A stretch of 64,000 nt of DNA from UBA5216 sp043743335 (GTDB lineage Bacteria > Pseudomonadota > Gammaproteobacteria > Burkholderiales > SG8-41), in the NCBI GenBank assembly GCA_043743335.1, contig JAYTWR010000125.1:1-64000 (forward strand), written 5' to 3'. The stretch's first letter is position 1, and each line of letters starts with the position of its first letter. Shown here in pieces: positions 33,418-41,646 of the stretch. Under the pieces are notes generated by a model that saw nothing but the letters and a program-made list of their open reading frames with translations, was not told the origin of the DNA and did not search any database. The position numbers and the translations under genes are program-made.

Positions 33418-33953
33418 TGCGTTGGGCGCTTAACCTTAACCAGTTTCTGCAAACACCGAATCCGCGCCGGCTTCGGCACGTTCGGAAACGAGCGTGAAAA
33501 CGACACATACGCCACTTCGCCTACATACACCCAGCCATCAGCGTCGCAGGTGATGTTGTGTGCGATGTTGAACTCGCCGGGCCGGGTGCCGGGCCCGCCC
33601 CATGAAAACAGCCATTTGCCGTCGGGTGAATATTTGTGCCCGCGCGCGTTGCCGTCCAGCGTGCATTTGCGCATGGTGTGATCGCCATCGTCGGTGAGGT
33701 AGATAGCGTCGTCCGCGCCCATGTACACGCCGTGCGCGTTCTTGAACACGCCTTCGCCCCACGAACGCAGGACATTGCCTTCGCGGTCGAACACCACCAT
33801 CGGGTGCAGGCCGCAGTTGAACGCGTAAACATTATCCCAGCGATCCACATCCACGGTGGCCACGTCACCGCTGTCCCAGCCCTCGGGCCATTTCGCCCAT
33901 CCATCCTGCGCCTGATAGGCGAAATCGCCGCTGCCCAAAATGCCGCTACTCAT
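33306..33953 (-). pseudogene. NHL-repeat (amidating-lyase-like) gene with two internal deletions
   Basis: The ATG at 33953 has AAGGAAG upstream. It begins as a normal member: SSGILGSGDFAYQAQDGWAK to YLTDDGDHTMRKCTLDGN. It then jumps to ARGHKYSPDGKWLFSWGGPG, and after CDADGWVYV directly to GEVAYVSFSRSFPNVPKPAR and LQKLVKV. Complete relatives are about 130 residues longer by recollection, with whole NHL blades between these points. Both junctions are in frame. The frame continues past the normal end into the convergent Bug gene, overlapping it by 112 bp, so the natural stop is also lost. Confidence 0.7.
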
Positions 33954-34306
33954 GTGTGCTTCCTTTTTACTATAGCGGAATTCGTTTCGTGTGGGCCTGA
34001 CTCTATCCACCGCTTTGCAACCGGTCAAACGCCCGCTGCGGCGATCAAGCGCAAACAATCCGGTCCATGCCGGCAGATTCACATACGGTTAAATTGATAT
34101 AACTAATTGATTTTATTACTTTTTTTGTATACCTATTACTGCCGATCGCCATTCCCTAACGACTAAAACTGGCTGTTCTACCGGCTACATCTGCAATTGT
34201 TGAGCGCCCCGTAACCCCCGCGACTTACAATTCGGTTTCAGGTTTTTTTCAGTGCGATGCTGGCCATTCAAGACCGAGCACCGACCCAACCCACAAGGAG
34301 CAACCT
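33954..34306. other. Intergenic region (353 bp) between divergent genes
   Basis: Contains one 19-bp repeat copy at 34099-34117 followed by a T-rich run (ACTTTTTTTGTATACC). The promoter of the BKACE gene should lie in the right half. Nothing else is recognised. Confidence 0.6.
34099..34117 (+). repeat. 19-bp border repeat, one mismatch
   Basis: ATAACTAATTGATTTTATT, A for G at the first base. Confidence 0.9.
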
Positions 34307-35242
34307 TTGGCCGAAGCCCGTAAAGTCATCATCACCTGCGCCGTCACCGGGTCGATCCACACACCGACCATGACGCCCTATCTGCCGATCACGCCAGACG
34401 AAATCGCTGCGGGTGCCATCGGTGCTGCTGAAGCAGGGGCGGCGATTCTGCATCTGCATGCGCGTGATCCCGTCGATGGCCGCCCCACGCCCGACCCCAA
34501 AGTGTTCATGCAATTTTTGCCGCAAATCAAGCACGGCACCGATGCGGTAATCAACATCACCACTGGCGGCGGCCACGGCATGACGGTGCAGGAGCGCCTC
34601 GCCGGCCCGCTGCTCGCCAAGCCCGAGGTCTGTTCGCTCAACATGGGCTCGATGAACTTCGGCCTCTACCCCAATCTCGACAAACGCAGCGAATGGAAAC
34701 ACGAGTGGGAACCGCAGTATCTCGAAGCCAGTCGCGATTTCATTTTTCGCAACACCTTCAAAGACATCGAGTATTCCCTCAAGCATCTGGGTGAAGACTG
34801 CGGTACGCGCTTCGAATTCGAGTGTTACGACGTCGGGCATCTTTATAACCTCGCGCATTTTCTCGACCGCAAGCTGGTGAAGCCACCGCTGTTTGTGCAA
34901 ACCATCTTCGGTATCCTCGGCGGCATCGGCGTACACACCGAAAATTTGATGCACATGAAAACCATCGCCGACAAATTGTTCGGCGATCAATATCTGTGGT
35001 CAATCCTCGGCGCGGGACGGCACCAGATGGGCTTGGTCACCATGGGCGCGCTGATGGGCGGCAATGTGCGCGTGGGTCTCGAAGACAGTATTTATCTCGG
35101 CAAGGGCGAGCTCGCCAAAAGCAACGCGGCGCAGGTCGCCAAAATCCGCCGTATCCTCGAAGACCTGTCGATGGAAATCGCCACACCTGCCGAAGCGCGC
35201 AAAATGCTCGCGCTCAAGGGCGCAGACAATGTCGGTTTCTGA
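34307..35242 (+). CDS. BKACE family (3-keto-5-aminohexanoate cleavage enzyme type)
   Basis: 311 aa, full length. The TTG start is supported by AAGGAG 7 nt upstream and by the lack of a better codon. Zinc-binding His pair in GAAILHLHARDPVDGRPTPD (about residues 43-62), and a LGAGRHQMGLVTMGALMGGN block followed by VRVGLEDSIYLGKGE, where the third metal ligand and CoA-binding residues lie. These enzymes condense a beta-keto acid with acetyl-CoA, giving acetoacetate and a CoA ester. The keto-acid used cannot be read from sequence alone. It stands apart from its neighbours. Confidence 0.9.
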   Translation: MAEARKVIITCAVTGSIHTPTMTPYLPITPDEIAAGAIGAAEAGAAILHLHARDPVDGRPTPDPKVFMQFLPQIKHGTDAVINITTGGGHGMTVQERLAGPLLAKPEVCSLNMGSMNFGLYPNLDKRSEWKHEWEPQYLEASRDFIFRNTFKDIEYSLKHLGEDCGTRFEFECYDVGHLYNLAHFLDRKLVKPPLFVQTIFGILGGIGVHTENLMHMKTIADKLFGDQYLWSILGAGRHQMGLVTMGALMGGNVRVGLEDSIYLGKGELAKSNAAQVAKIRRILEDLSMEIATPAEARKMLALKGADNVGF

Positions 35243-35354
35243 TGGATTCTGTTCGCGTTGGGTGCGTCCACGCGACAGGCAGCGCCGCCACCAACAAAAA
35301 CATGCAGCGCTGCTGACGATCACCCAGCTTTACAACCACGCCGCAATAACCTTC

Positions 35355-35373
35355 TTAACTAATTGTTTTTAAA
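35355..35373 (+). repeat. 19-bp border repeat, diverged copy
   Basis: TTAACTAATTGTTTTTAAA; the core TAACTAATTG is kept while the IHF core is altered by one base. 18 bp before the TMEM175-like gene. Confidence 0.75.
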
Positions 35374-35391
35374 CAGTTTTATAAAGCCGCC

Positions 35392-35985
35392 ATGAGCAAA
35401 ACCCGACTCGAAGCGTTCAGCGATGGCGTGATTGCCATCATTATCACCATCATGGTACTGGAGTTGAAAGTGCCACATAACGCGGAAGTCGCCGCGCTGA
35501 TACCGCTGCTGCCCGTGTTTCTGAGTTACGTGCTGAGTTTTATTTACGTCGCGATTTATTGGACCAATCACCACCATTTGCTGCACGCCGTGCACGAAGT
35601 CAGCGGCGGCATCCTGTGGGCGAATCTGCATTTGTTGTTCTGGCTGTCGCTGGTGCCATTTGTCACCGGCTGGATGGGCGAAAACCATTTTGCAGCGGCG
35701 CCTACCGCACTGTACGGCTGCGTACTGCTGATGGCAGGCATGGCCTACAAGTTATTGCAATGCGCGATTATTCACCGTCACGGTAACCACTCACTGCTCG
35801 CCCTAGCCATCGGCAAAGACTTCAAAGGCAATCTATCACTGCTGCTGTACGTGATCGCCATCCCCTGCGCATTCGTCTCAACGTGGATTTCCGGCGCGCT
35901 CTTCGTCAGCGTGGCCTTGTTGTGGCTGATACCCGACCGTCGCATCGAACGCGCACTAGCCAAGCGCGAGAGACTGGCACCGTAA
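35392..35985 (+). CDS. TMEM175-family potassium channel-like membrane protein (DUF1211)
   Basis: 197 aa, six predicted helices. The signature R-x3-FSDGV(I)AI-x-T is present at residues 5-19 (RLEAFSDGVIAIIITIMVLE), which lines the pore in bacterial and lysosomal TMEM175 channels. His-rich turn NHHHLLHAVHE follows helix 2. Bacterial members form tetramers with six helices each and conduct K+. Inner membrane. No regulatory domain is attached. Confidence 0.87.
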   Translation: MSKTRLEAFSDGVIAIIITIMVLELKVPHNAEVAALIPLLPVFLSYVLSFIYVAIYWTNHHHLLHAVHEVSGGILWANLHLLFWLSLVPFVTGWMGENHFAAAPTALYGCVLLMAGMAYKLLQCAIIHRHGNHSLLALAIGKDFKGNLSLLLYVIAIPCAFVSTWISGALFVSVALLWLIPDRRIERALAKRERLAP

Positions 35986-35996
35986 TTGCCGCAAGC

Positions 35997-36608
35997 CTAA
36001 TCCGCTTTTGCCCCTGCGGCCCGCACCACTTTCGTCCATTTCGCGATTTCGTTGCGCAAGAATTCGCCGCAAGCCTCGGGCGAACTGCCCACCGGCTCGG
36101 TGCCCAGCGCGGCAAAGCGCTCTTTCACCGACGGGCTATGCACTGCTTTGACAATTTCGCCATTGAGCTTCACCACAATCTCGCGCGGCAACGCGGCCGG
36201 CGCGAGCATCATGTACCAACCGGTGACTTCAAAACCCGGCACGCCGGATTCCACCACGGTGAGTATCTCCGGCGACGTGGCAATCAAGGTATAACCATCC
36301 GGCACCGCTTTCGCCACCAGATCATGGCCGATCACCGTGCCCGCCCCAGGGCGATTTTCCACCACTACCGGCACGCCCATTTGCTCCGCGAGCTTTTGCG
36401 ACACGATACGTCCGGTAACATCCGTGCCGCCGCCCGGCCCCAGAGCGACAACCATACGGATCGCTCGCTGGGGGTAGCTTTGCGCCGCGCCCAACTGCGC
36501 CATGACGCAGAGGCACGCTCCGGCAACCGTAGGTAACACGGCTAAACGCCTATGCGCCGCGACGCCCGATTGCGTCAGCGAAAGGGCAAAACGCTGTGTG
36601 AACCTCAT
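35997..36608 (-). pseudogene. Bug/TctC gene with in-frame internal deletion
   Basis: 203 codons from the ATG at 36608, which has GAGG 6 nt upstream. The signal peptide and lobe-1 start are normal (SYPQRAIRMVVALGPGGGTD, VVVENRPGAGTVIGHDLVAK, PDGYTLIATSPEI). It then passes in frame to the C-terminal third (LTVVESGVPGFEVTGWYMML). About 115 residues of lobe 2 with the VPYKGGG motif are missing. It could still make a secreted 200-residue product, but not a normal Venus-flytrap receptor. Confidence 0.75.
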
Positions 36609-36823
36609 GCGATACCTCATTCAATACCCCGTTTAACGCGATGGGCAAATGGTAATTCGCGCATCGCGATAAGGGAAGCTCCCGCCTCACGCCCCTATCA
36701 CACACCGTCCACACAACGGCGGCGGCGGTCGGCGCACCGGCATCATTGGGCCACAAAATTGCACGGAAGGCAGACGCCGCTTAAACTCGCGCTATCCAAT
36801 CCGCAACCTGTCAAGGAAACCTT

Positions 36824-37444
36824 ATGCTAAAAATCTGGGGCCGCAAAAATTCCATCAATGTGCAAAAAGTACTGTGGGCCTGCGGCGAACTGGCGTTACC
36901 GATAGAGCGCATCGACGCTGGCATGGCGTTTGGCGTCAACAATACGCCTGAATACAAGGCCATGAACCCGAATGGCCTCGTGCCGTTGATGAATCACGAT
37001 GGCTTTATTTTGTGGGAATCGCACGCGATCGTGCGTTACCTCGCGCGGCTGAATGGCGCTAGCCTGCTGCTGCCCGCAAACGCGCAAGTGGCCGCTGACG
37101 CCGACCGCTGGATGGATTGGTACGCCACTACGCTGTGGCTCAACCTGCGCCCGGTGTTCTGGAATTTGGTGCGCACCGCGCCAGAAAAACGTGACATGCC
37201 GCTGGTGGCATCCAGCCTCAAAGCCATGACTGCCAATTTTGAAATCGTCGATAACGCGTTGGCGAATAAAGACTACATCGCTGGTGCTGCCTTCAGCATG
37301 GGCGACATCCCCCTTGGCGTGGCCGCGTTTCGCTGGTACAACATGGCCATTGAGCGCCCGCCCTATAAAAACCTCGACGCGTGGTACGCACGCCTGTGCG
37401 ACAGACCCGCGTTCCAAGTGTACGCCATGCAGCCGTTGACCTAA
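36824..37444 (+). CDS. Glutathione S-transferase
   Basis: 206 aa. N-terminal thioredoxin-like domain IWGRKNSINVQKVLWACGEL with the catalytic Ser/Asn region, cis-Pro in GLVPLMNHDGFILWESHAIV (glutathione gamma-glutamyl contact E-S), and an all-helical C-terminal domain ending RPAFQVYAMQPL. Cytoplasmic dimer that conjugates glutathione to electrophiles. The subclass is near the beta/zeta-like GSTs. It has AAGGAAACCTT before ATG. A cupin gene follows after a 19-bp repeat. Confidence 0.9.
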   Translation: MLKIWGRKNSINVQKVLWACGELALPIERIDAGMAFGVNNTPEYKAMNPNGLVPLMNHDGFILWESHAIVRYLARLNGASLLLPANAQVAADADRWMDWYATTLWLNLRPVFWNLVRTAPEKRDMPLVASSLKAMTANFEIVDNALANKDYIAGAAFSMGDIPLGVAAFRWYNMAIERPPYKNLDAWYARLCDRPAFQVYAMQPLT

Positions 37445-37453
37445 TTAAAACTC

Positions 37454-37472
37454 AATAAAATCAATTAGTTAC
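37454..37472 (-). repeat. 19-bp border repeat, exact copy
   Basis: It begins 9 bp after the GST stop. The preceding TTAAAACTC is nearly the same as the sequence before the copy at 44862 (ATAAAACTC), so these two share a longer unit. Confidence 0.92.
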
Positions 37473-37504
37473 GATATAAACTCATCACCTGAAAGGAAAC
37501 GCCC

Positions 37505-37930
37505 GTGTCTGAACTCAACATCGTCAAAGCCAATGCCGTCGCGCCGGTCAACATCCGTGGCCTGCCCAAAGCAGCGGGGCAAATCAAACGCATCGTCGCC
37601 ACGGAAAATTTCTTTTTCAACGTGGATGAAATCGCGCCCGGCTACAGCCCGCACCATTGGCACCGCCACGATCACTATGTCCACGACGGCGTCAAAGTGG
37701 AATATCCGGCAGACTTTGAGGAAATTTATTTCGTGCTAAGCGGCAACGGCGTCATTCAGTGGAAATCCGCTGCCGGCGACGTGCTGGAACAACAAGTCGG
37801 CCCTGGCGACACTATCCACATGCCGCCCGGCGTAATTGAACACCAGTTGCTGAACAACGGCACCGAGCCTATCCGCATCGCGGTCGTCGGCGTGCCGCCG
37901 CCCAAGCGCACACCGGTGACAGCGAAATAA
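37505..37930 (+). CDS. Cupin-domain protein
   Basis: 141 aa from a GTG, with AAAGGAAACGCCC upstream. His-rich metal motif PHHWHRHDHYVHDG (about residues 49-62) and second motif GDTIHMPPGVIEHQLLNNG. The high number of His residues suggests a tight metal site. It has no transport signal. Location after a GST gene may point to a dehalogenation or ring-cleavage step, but this is a guess. Confidence 0.82.
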   Translation: MSELNIVKANAVAPVNIRGLPKAAGQIKRIVATENFFFNVDEIAPGYSPHHWHRHDHYVHDGVKVEYPADFEEIYFVLSGNGVIQWKSAAGDVLEQQVGPGDTIHMPPGVIEHQLLNNGTEPIRIAVVGVPPPKRTPVTAK

Positions 37931-37954
37931 GACGCTGCTTTAACACACGCCCGA

Positions 37955-38683
37955 ATGCACACCACATCAACCGTGATGACCAACGCCCCGCGCGAATACC
38001 GCTACTACAATCTGGTGATGGTGGCGTTCGTCACGGTGCTGATTTGCTCCAACCTTATCGGCCCGGCGAAGATTGCGCAAATTGATTTGCCGGTGTGGGG
38101 CGCGCTGACCTTTGGCGCGGGCGTGCTGTTTTTTCCGGTGTCGTATGTGTTCGGCGACATTCTCACCGAGGTCTATGGCTACTCGCGCGCGCGGCGCGTG
38201 ATCTGGAGCGGCTTTGCCGCGCTGGCATTTGCCTCAGTGATGGCTGCGATGGTCGTGGCGCTACCACCGGCGCCGTTCTGGAACAATCAATCAGCGTACG
38301 AAGTGGCATTTGGCTCCACGTGGCGCATCGTGCTGGCGTCGATGATTGCGTATTTTTGCGGCGAGTTCGTCAACTCGCTGGTGTTGGCCAAAATGAAAAT
38401 CCTCACCCAGGGCAAACATCTGTGGAGCCGCACCATCGGATCCACCGTGGTGGGCGAGGCTGTTGATTCCGCGCTGTTTTACCCGCTGGCGTTTTACGGC
38501 ACAGGCATCATTCCCAACGATAAATTACCGATGGTGATGGCCGCGCAGTTTGTGCTGAAAGTGAGTGTGGAAGTGGCGTTCACGCCGCTCACCTACGTCA
38601 TCGTCAACGCGTTAAAACGCGCAGAAAACGAAGACCATTACGACCGGAAAACGAACTTCAATCCGTTTCATCTCAAGGATTGA
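37955..38683 (+). CDS. yhhQ: Queuosine precursor transporter (YhhQ/VUT family)
   Basis: 242 aa; MHTTSTVM at the start may be replaced by the ATG seven codons later. About six hydrophobic segments. Family signature FFPVSYVFGDILTEVYGYSR (about residues 60-79) and FCGEFVNSLVLAKMKI. It imports preQ0/preQ1 or a related base for queuosine in tRNA. Inner membrane. No riboswitch is recognisable in the 24 bp separating it from the cupin gene, so it may be cotranscribed with that gene. Confidence 0.88.
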   Translation: MHTTSTVMTNAPREYRYYNLVMVAFVTVLICSNLIGPAKIAQIDLPVWGALTFGAGVLFFPVSYVFGDILTEVYGYSRARRVIWSGFAALAFASVMAAMVVALPPAPFWNNQSAYEVAFGSTWRIVLASMIAYFCGEFVNSLVLAKMKILTQGKHLWSRTIGSTVVGEAVDSALFYPLAFYGTGIIPNDKLPMVMAAQFVLKVSVEVAFTPLTYVIVNALKRAENEDHYDRKTNFNPFHLKD

Positions 38684-38717
38684 GACGCGTTTAGAACGAT
38701 TGAAGCTGGATTGAAAC

Positions 38718-38794
38718 TGGTCAGGGAGGTGAGATTCGAACTCACGACCTCCTGCTCCCAAAGCAGGCGCGCTACCGGACTACGCTACACCCTG
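38718..38794 (-). tRNA. tRNA-Pro (anticodon TGG)
   Basis: Minus strand: CAGGGTG, D-arm GCGTAGTCCGGTAGCGC, anticodon arm CCTGCTTTGGGAGCAGG with TGG, T-arm GTGAGTTCGAATCTCAC, CTCCCTG and ACCA. CCA is encoded. The sixth acceptor pair is a T-T mismatch; the other six pair. Confidence 0.93.
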
Positions 38795-38835
38795 ACGAGT
38801 TGTTATTTTAGCTGATTTTCCCTTGTTAAAGGGAC

Positions 38836-38856
38836 GGGGCTTCCACTGGAAGCCCC
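38836..38856 (-). terminator. Perfect hairpin after creD
   Basis: GGGGCTTCC-ACT-GGAAGCCCC, a 9-bp stem with 3-nt loop, 10 bp past the creD stop. No clear T-run follows on the creD strand (GTCCCTTTAAC), so termination may be weak or it may protect the 3' end. Confidence 0.6.
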
Positions 38857-38866
38857 TTCACAGCCA

Positions 38867-40267
38867 CTATTCGGCGGTGGGTTGGCTGCCAACACTACCC
38901 TTACGCGCAGCTAACCCTTCGCCCACGCGATACCAATCCACCTTGCGCGTGCCGACCATAACGGCTGTCAACAGGCCAAACAACAACACCGAGCCCAACA
39001 CCAGCGAGTGGTCCTCGGAACGCAGCAACACGTAGAGCGCACCATACAGCGCCGCCAACAGCGCGCCAAAGCCCAAGCCGCGCACGGCGCTTTTCAGCAC
39101 AAAGCTCACGTAAAACGCAAGCAGCCCGATGCACGCCGCGCTGGCGATGGCATAGGCCCGATCAAACGCGATGTGTTCCGACAGCGACGTCAGCAATAAA
39201 TAAAACATCGCCAGCGCAATGCCCACCAAGCCGTATTGGATCGGGTGTATCGCCAAACGCTTGAGCACTTCATACAAAAAGAAGGCAATCAAGGTCAGAC
39301 CGATAAACAAAAATCCATACTTGGCCGAACGTTCGAGTTGCTGATAAATATTCGCCGGCTGAATCAGCGACACGCCGAAGCCGTTTTTCGCCACCGCCGC
39401 GCATTTGCTGGCGTCGGACACACATTCCCCATAGAGCGTGGCGAGATTGGTGGAAAAATGCGAGGTGCGCCACTGGGCGACGAAGCCGTCACCGGCATTG
39501 CCTTCGCCATCCGCTTTGGGCTCCGGTAAATAACGTCCATAAAAGCTGGGGTGCGGCCAATTCGATTTCAGGCTAACTTGCGTGCTCTTGCCGGTGGGCA
39601 CAAACCAAAGCCGTTCCATGCCCTGCAAACTCAGTTCAAAAGCAAAGTCAAAGTGGGTTGGCTGCGTGTCATTGAGCACGCCCAATGGCGCGTGCATGCC
39701 CGCCGCCATACCCGGTGCGTGTGCGCCGGACACGAACGCGATTTTCTTCTCGTCCATCACCAGCTCGGGGCTATTCTTGATGCCGCGCGGATCGGCGATG
39801 CCGATGGCCATGCGCGCGCCGCCAAAATCAAACGCGCCAGCACCTGCCTGTGCCACGTAGCCCTTGGGCACCAAAAACCGGCCCTTGATCTTGAGCGGCG
39901 CGCTATACAGCCGCGCCGTGTAAATACCACGACGCTTCTCAAAGGTAGCCACATCACCGTCGATCTCCAGCCATTCCGGCAGAAACGCCAGCGTTTCGTC
40001 GTAGACATGCTCGGTCTTTTTTTCCTTTTCCACGCCCTTGTCGTCCTTCACCACCTGCGTGTGAATGACCCTGCGTTTATACGGCACCAGCAACACTGGG
40101 CCGGTGATGGCCTGTTCGCCGGTGGCGCTTTGCGCGATTTCATTCAACACGCCGCGCTGCGCGTTTTGTCGCTCCGCGATCAAACCCGTGATCATGCTCA
40201 TCGGGATCATCAACCCCATGCCGATCAATATCAGCAACGCTATTCGTTTCCATAGTGCACCAGTCAT
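38867..40267 (-). CDS. creD: CreD-family inner membrane protein
   Basis: 466 aa. One TM helix near the N-terminus (WKRIALLILIGMGLMIPMSM), a periplasmic domain of about 270 residues (AITGPVLLVPYKRRV, AFLPEWLEIDGDVATFEKRR, FVPTGKSTQVSLKSNWPHPS), then five or six TM helices from KYGFLFIGLTLIAFFLYEVL on. This is the CreD layout. E. coli CreD is induced by CreBC and linked to envelope stress and colicin tolerance; no creBC is nearby. It is monocistronic with a hairpin downstream. Confidence 0.9.
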   Translation of the reverse strand: MTGALWKRIALLILIGMGLMIPMSMITGLIAERQNAQRGVLNEIAQSATGEQAITGPVLLVPYKRRVIHTQVVKDDKGVEKEKKTEHVYDETLAFLPEWLEIDGDVATFEKRRGIYTARLYSAPLKIKGRFLVPKGYVAQAGAGAFDFGGARMAIGIADPRGIKNSPELVMDEKKIAFVSGAHAPGMAAGMHAPLGVLNDTQPTHFDFAFELSLQGMERLWFVPTGKSTQVSLKSNWPHPSFYGRYLPEPKADGEGNAGDGFVAQWRTSHFSTNLATLYGECVSDASKCAAVAKNGFGVSLIQPANIYQQLERSAKYGFLFIGLTLIAFFLYEVLKRLAIHPIQYGLVGIALAMFYLLLTSLSEHIAFDRAYAIASAACIGLLAFYVSFVLKSAVRGLGFGALLAALYGALYVLLRSEDHSLVLGSVLLFGLLTAVMVGTRKVDWYRVGEGLAARKGSVGSQPTAE

Positions 40268-40487
40268 GTTCTCGTCTCCGCTGTCAGAATTGGGCCGGGC
40301 AACATGTATCGGCCCGGCTGAGACGTATTACACGACCGGCGCGTGGCGCAGCACGGGCGCGATTCGGGCAAAGCACGGGGCAATTGTGGCAGCAACAGGG
40401 CAACCGCCAGCTAACCGGTTCAAAAGCCGCCGGCGCATTCGCCGCGCAGTCTGCAACGCACACCCGCGCCGTAAATTCGGCGATATG

Positions 40488-40630
40488 AGCGCGCATAGCC
40501 CGGCAGCAGTGCATTCCGAGAATCGTAGAACGCATGCGCCTACCCAGTGCCACGCAATAGCGGCGAGCATCGCCGAATGGCGCGGCGTTCGCCTTGGGAT
40601 ACGCTGCGCTGCTGCCGGGCTATGCGCGCT
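40488..40630. repeat. 143-bp element with 22-bp perfect terminal inverted repeats
   Basis: The left end 40488-40509 begins AGCGCGCATAGCCCGG and the right end 40609-40630 is its exact reverse complement. The inside (99 bp) has no gene. The right end overlaps the stop of the Bug gene at 40630. The sequence type (GATACGCTGCGCT, GGGCTATGCGC) resembles small non-autonomous palindromic elements of proteobacteria. Confidence 0.75.
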
Positions 40631-41646
40631 TAATCCGCCTGCGCACCCGACGCGCGCGCCAACTTTGCGTAAACCGCGATGTCGTGTTTGATCTTGTCAG
40701 CGAAGGCTTGCGGCGTACTGCCGAGCGTTTCGATGGATTGCGCCGTCATACGGCTTTGCAGGTCTTTGCTTTGCAGTGCCGTAACCAAAGATTTATTCAG
40801 TGACTGAACTATCGCAGCGGGCGTTGCCGACGGCGCAGCCAGCCCCAGCCAAAGTGCGAAGTCGTAATTCGGTACGCCTGATTCGGCCACCGTAGGCAAC
40901 TCTGGAAATGCGGCAATGCGCTGTGCCGTGGTCGCGGCGATGGCGCGCACTTTGCCGCCCCTGATCAACTCGGTCGAGGTGATGGTGTTGGAGAACGTCA
41001 GCGCAATATGCCCGCCCAGCAAATCGGTCAGCGCGATATTGCCTGCCTTGTACGGCACATGCGTCATTTTGATACCTGTCATGTTGGTCAGCATGGCACC
41101 TGCCAAATGACCGGGCGTACCCACGCCCCCGGAACCGTACTCGATCTTGCCGGGGCGTGCCTTGGCGAGCGTCAGCAGTTCCTGCATGTTGCGCACCGGT
41201 AATGATGGATGCACCACGATCACATAGGGCGAGCTGCCGACCAAACTGATGGGGGCGAAATCCTTAACCGGGTCATAAGCCACGGTGCGTAGCGCTGGCA
41301 CGATGGCTAATGTGGCATTCGACACCACCGTCAACGTGTAACCGTCTGCCGGTGCGCGGGCACCAATTTCGGTGCCTAATGCACCGCCCGCTCCGGCGCG
41401 GTTATCGATGACAAAGGGCTGGCCCATCGCAGCAGCGAGATGGGCGCCAACCAAGCGCGCCACCACGTCATTGCTGCCGCCAGGTGCAAACGGCGAAATA
41501 ATGCGCACCGGACGGCTCGGATAGCCGACAGTCGATTGGGCCGCTGCAATGCCAGAAAACGCCGGCATCAGCGCTAATGCCGCTAATGCCGCTAATGCCG
41601 CCAATGCAAACCGTGGCTTACGCAATCGCCGCAGCCTCGCGTACAC
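40630..41646 (-). CDS. Bug/TctC binding protein with repeat-encoded signal peptide
   Basis: 338 aa from GTG at 41646, overlapping the upstream monooxygenase by 29 bp; TTG starts at 41625 or nearer are possible. The hydrophobic signal core ALAALAALAALALMPAFSGI is encoded by 9-bp tandem units. Mature start near AQSTVGYPSRPVRII. Ligand loop FAPGGSNDVVARLVG; MTHVPYKAGNIALTDLLGGH in lobe 2. The overlap with the flavin monooxygenase gene indicates translational coupling, so it may bind the aromatic acid handled by that enzyme. Confidence 0.88.
   Translation of the reverse strand: MYARLRRLRKPRFALAALAALAALALMPAFSGIAAAQSTVGYPSRPVRIISPFAPGGSNDVVARLVGAHLAAAMGQPFVIDNRAGAGGALGTEIGARAPADGYTLTVVSNATLAIVPALRTVAYDPVKDFAPISLVGSSPYVIVVHPSLPVRNMQELLTLAKARPGKIEYGSGGVGTPGHLAGAMLTNMTGIKMTHVPYKAGNIALTDLLGGHIALTFSNTITSTELIRGGKVRAIAATTAQRIAAFPELPTVAESGVPNYDFALWLGLAAPSATPAAIVQSLNKSLVTALQSKDLQSRMTAQSIETLGSTPQAFADKIKHDIAVYAKLARASGAQAD
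41573..41608. repeat. 9-bp tandem repeat within signal-peptide codons
   Basis: GCTAATGCC three times followed by the variant GCCAATGCA. Each unit codes three residues (Leu/Ala-Ala) on the minus strand, so copy-number change keeps the frame and only alters the hydrophobic length. Confidence 0.85.
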
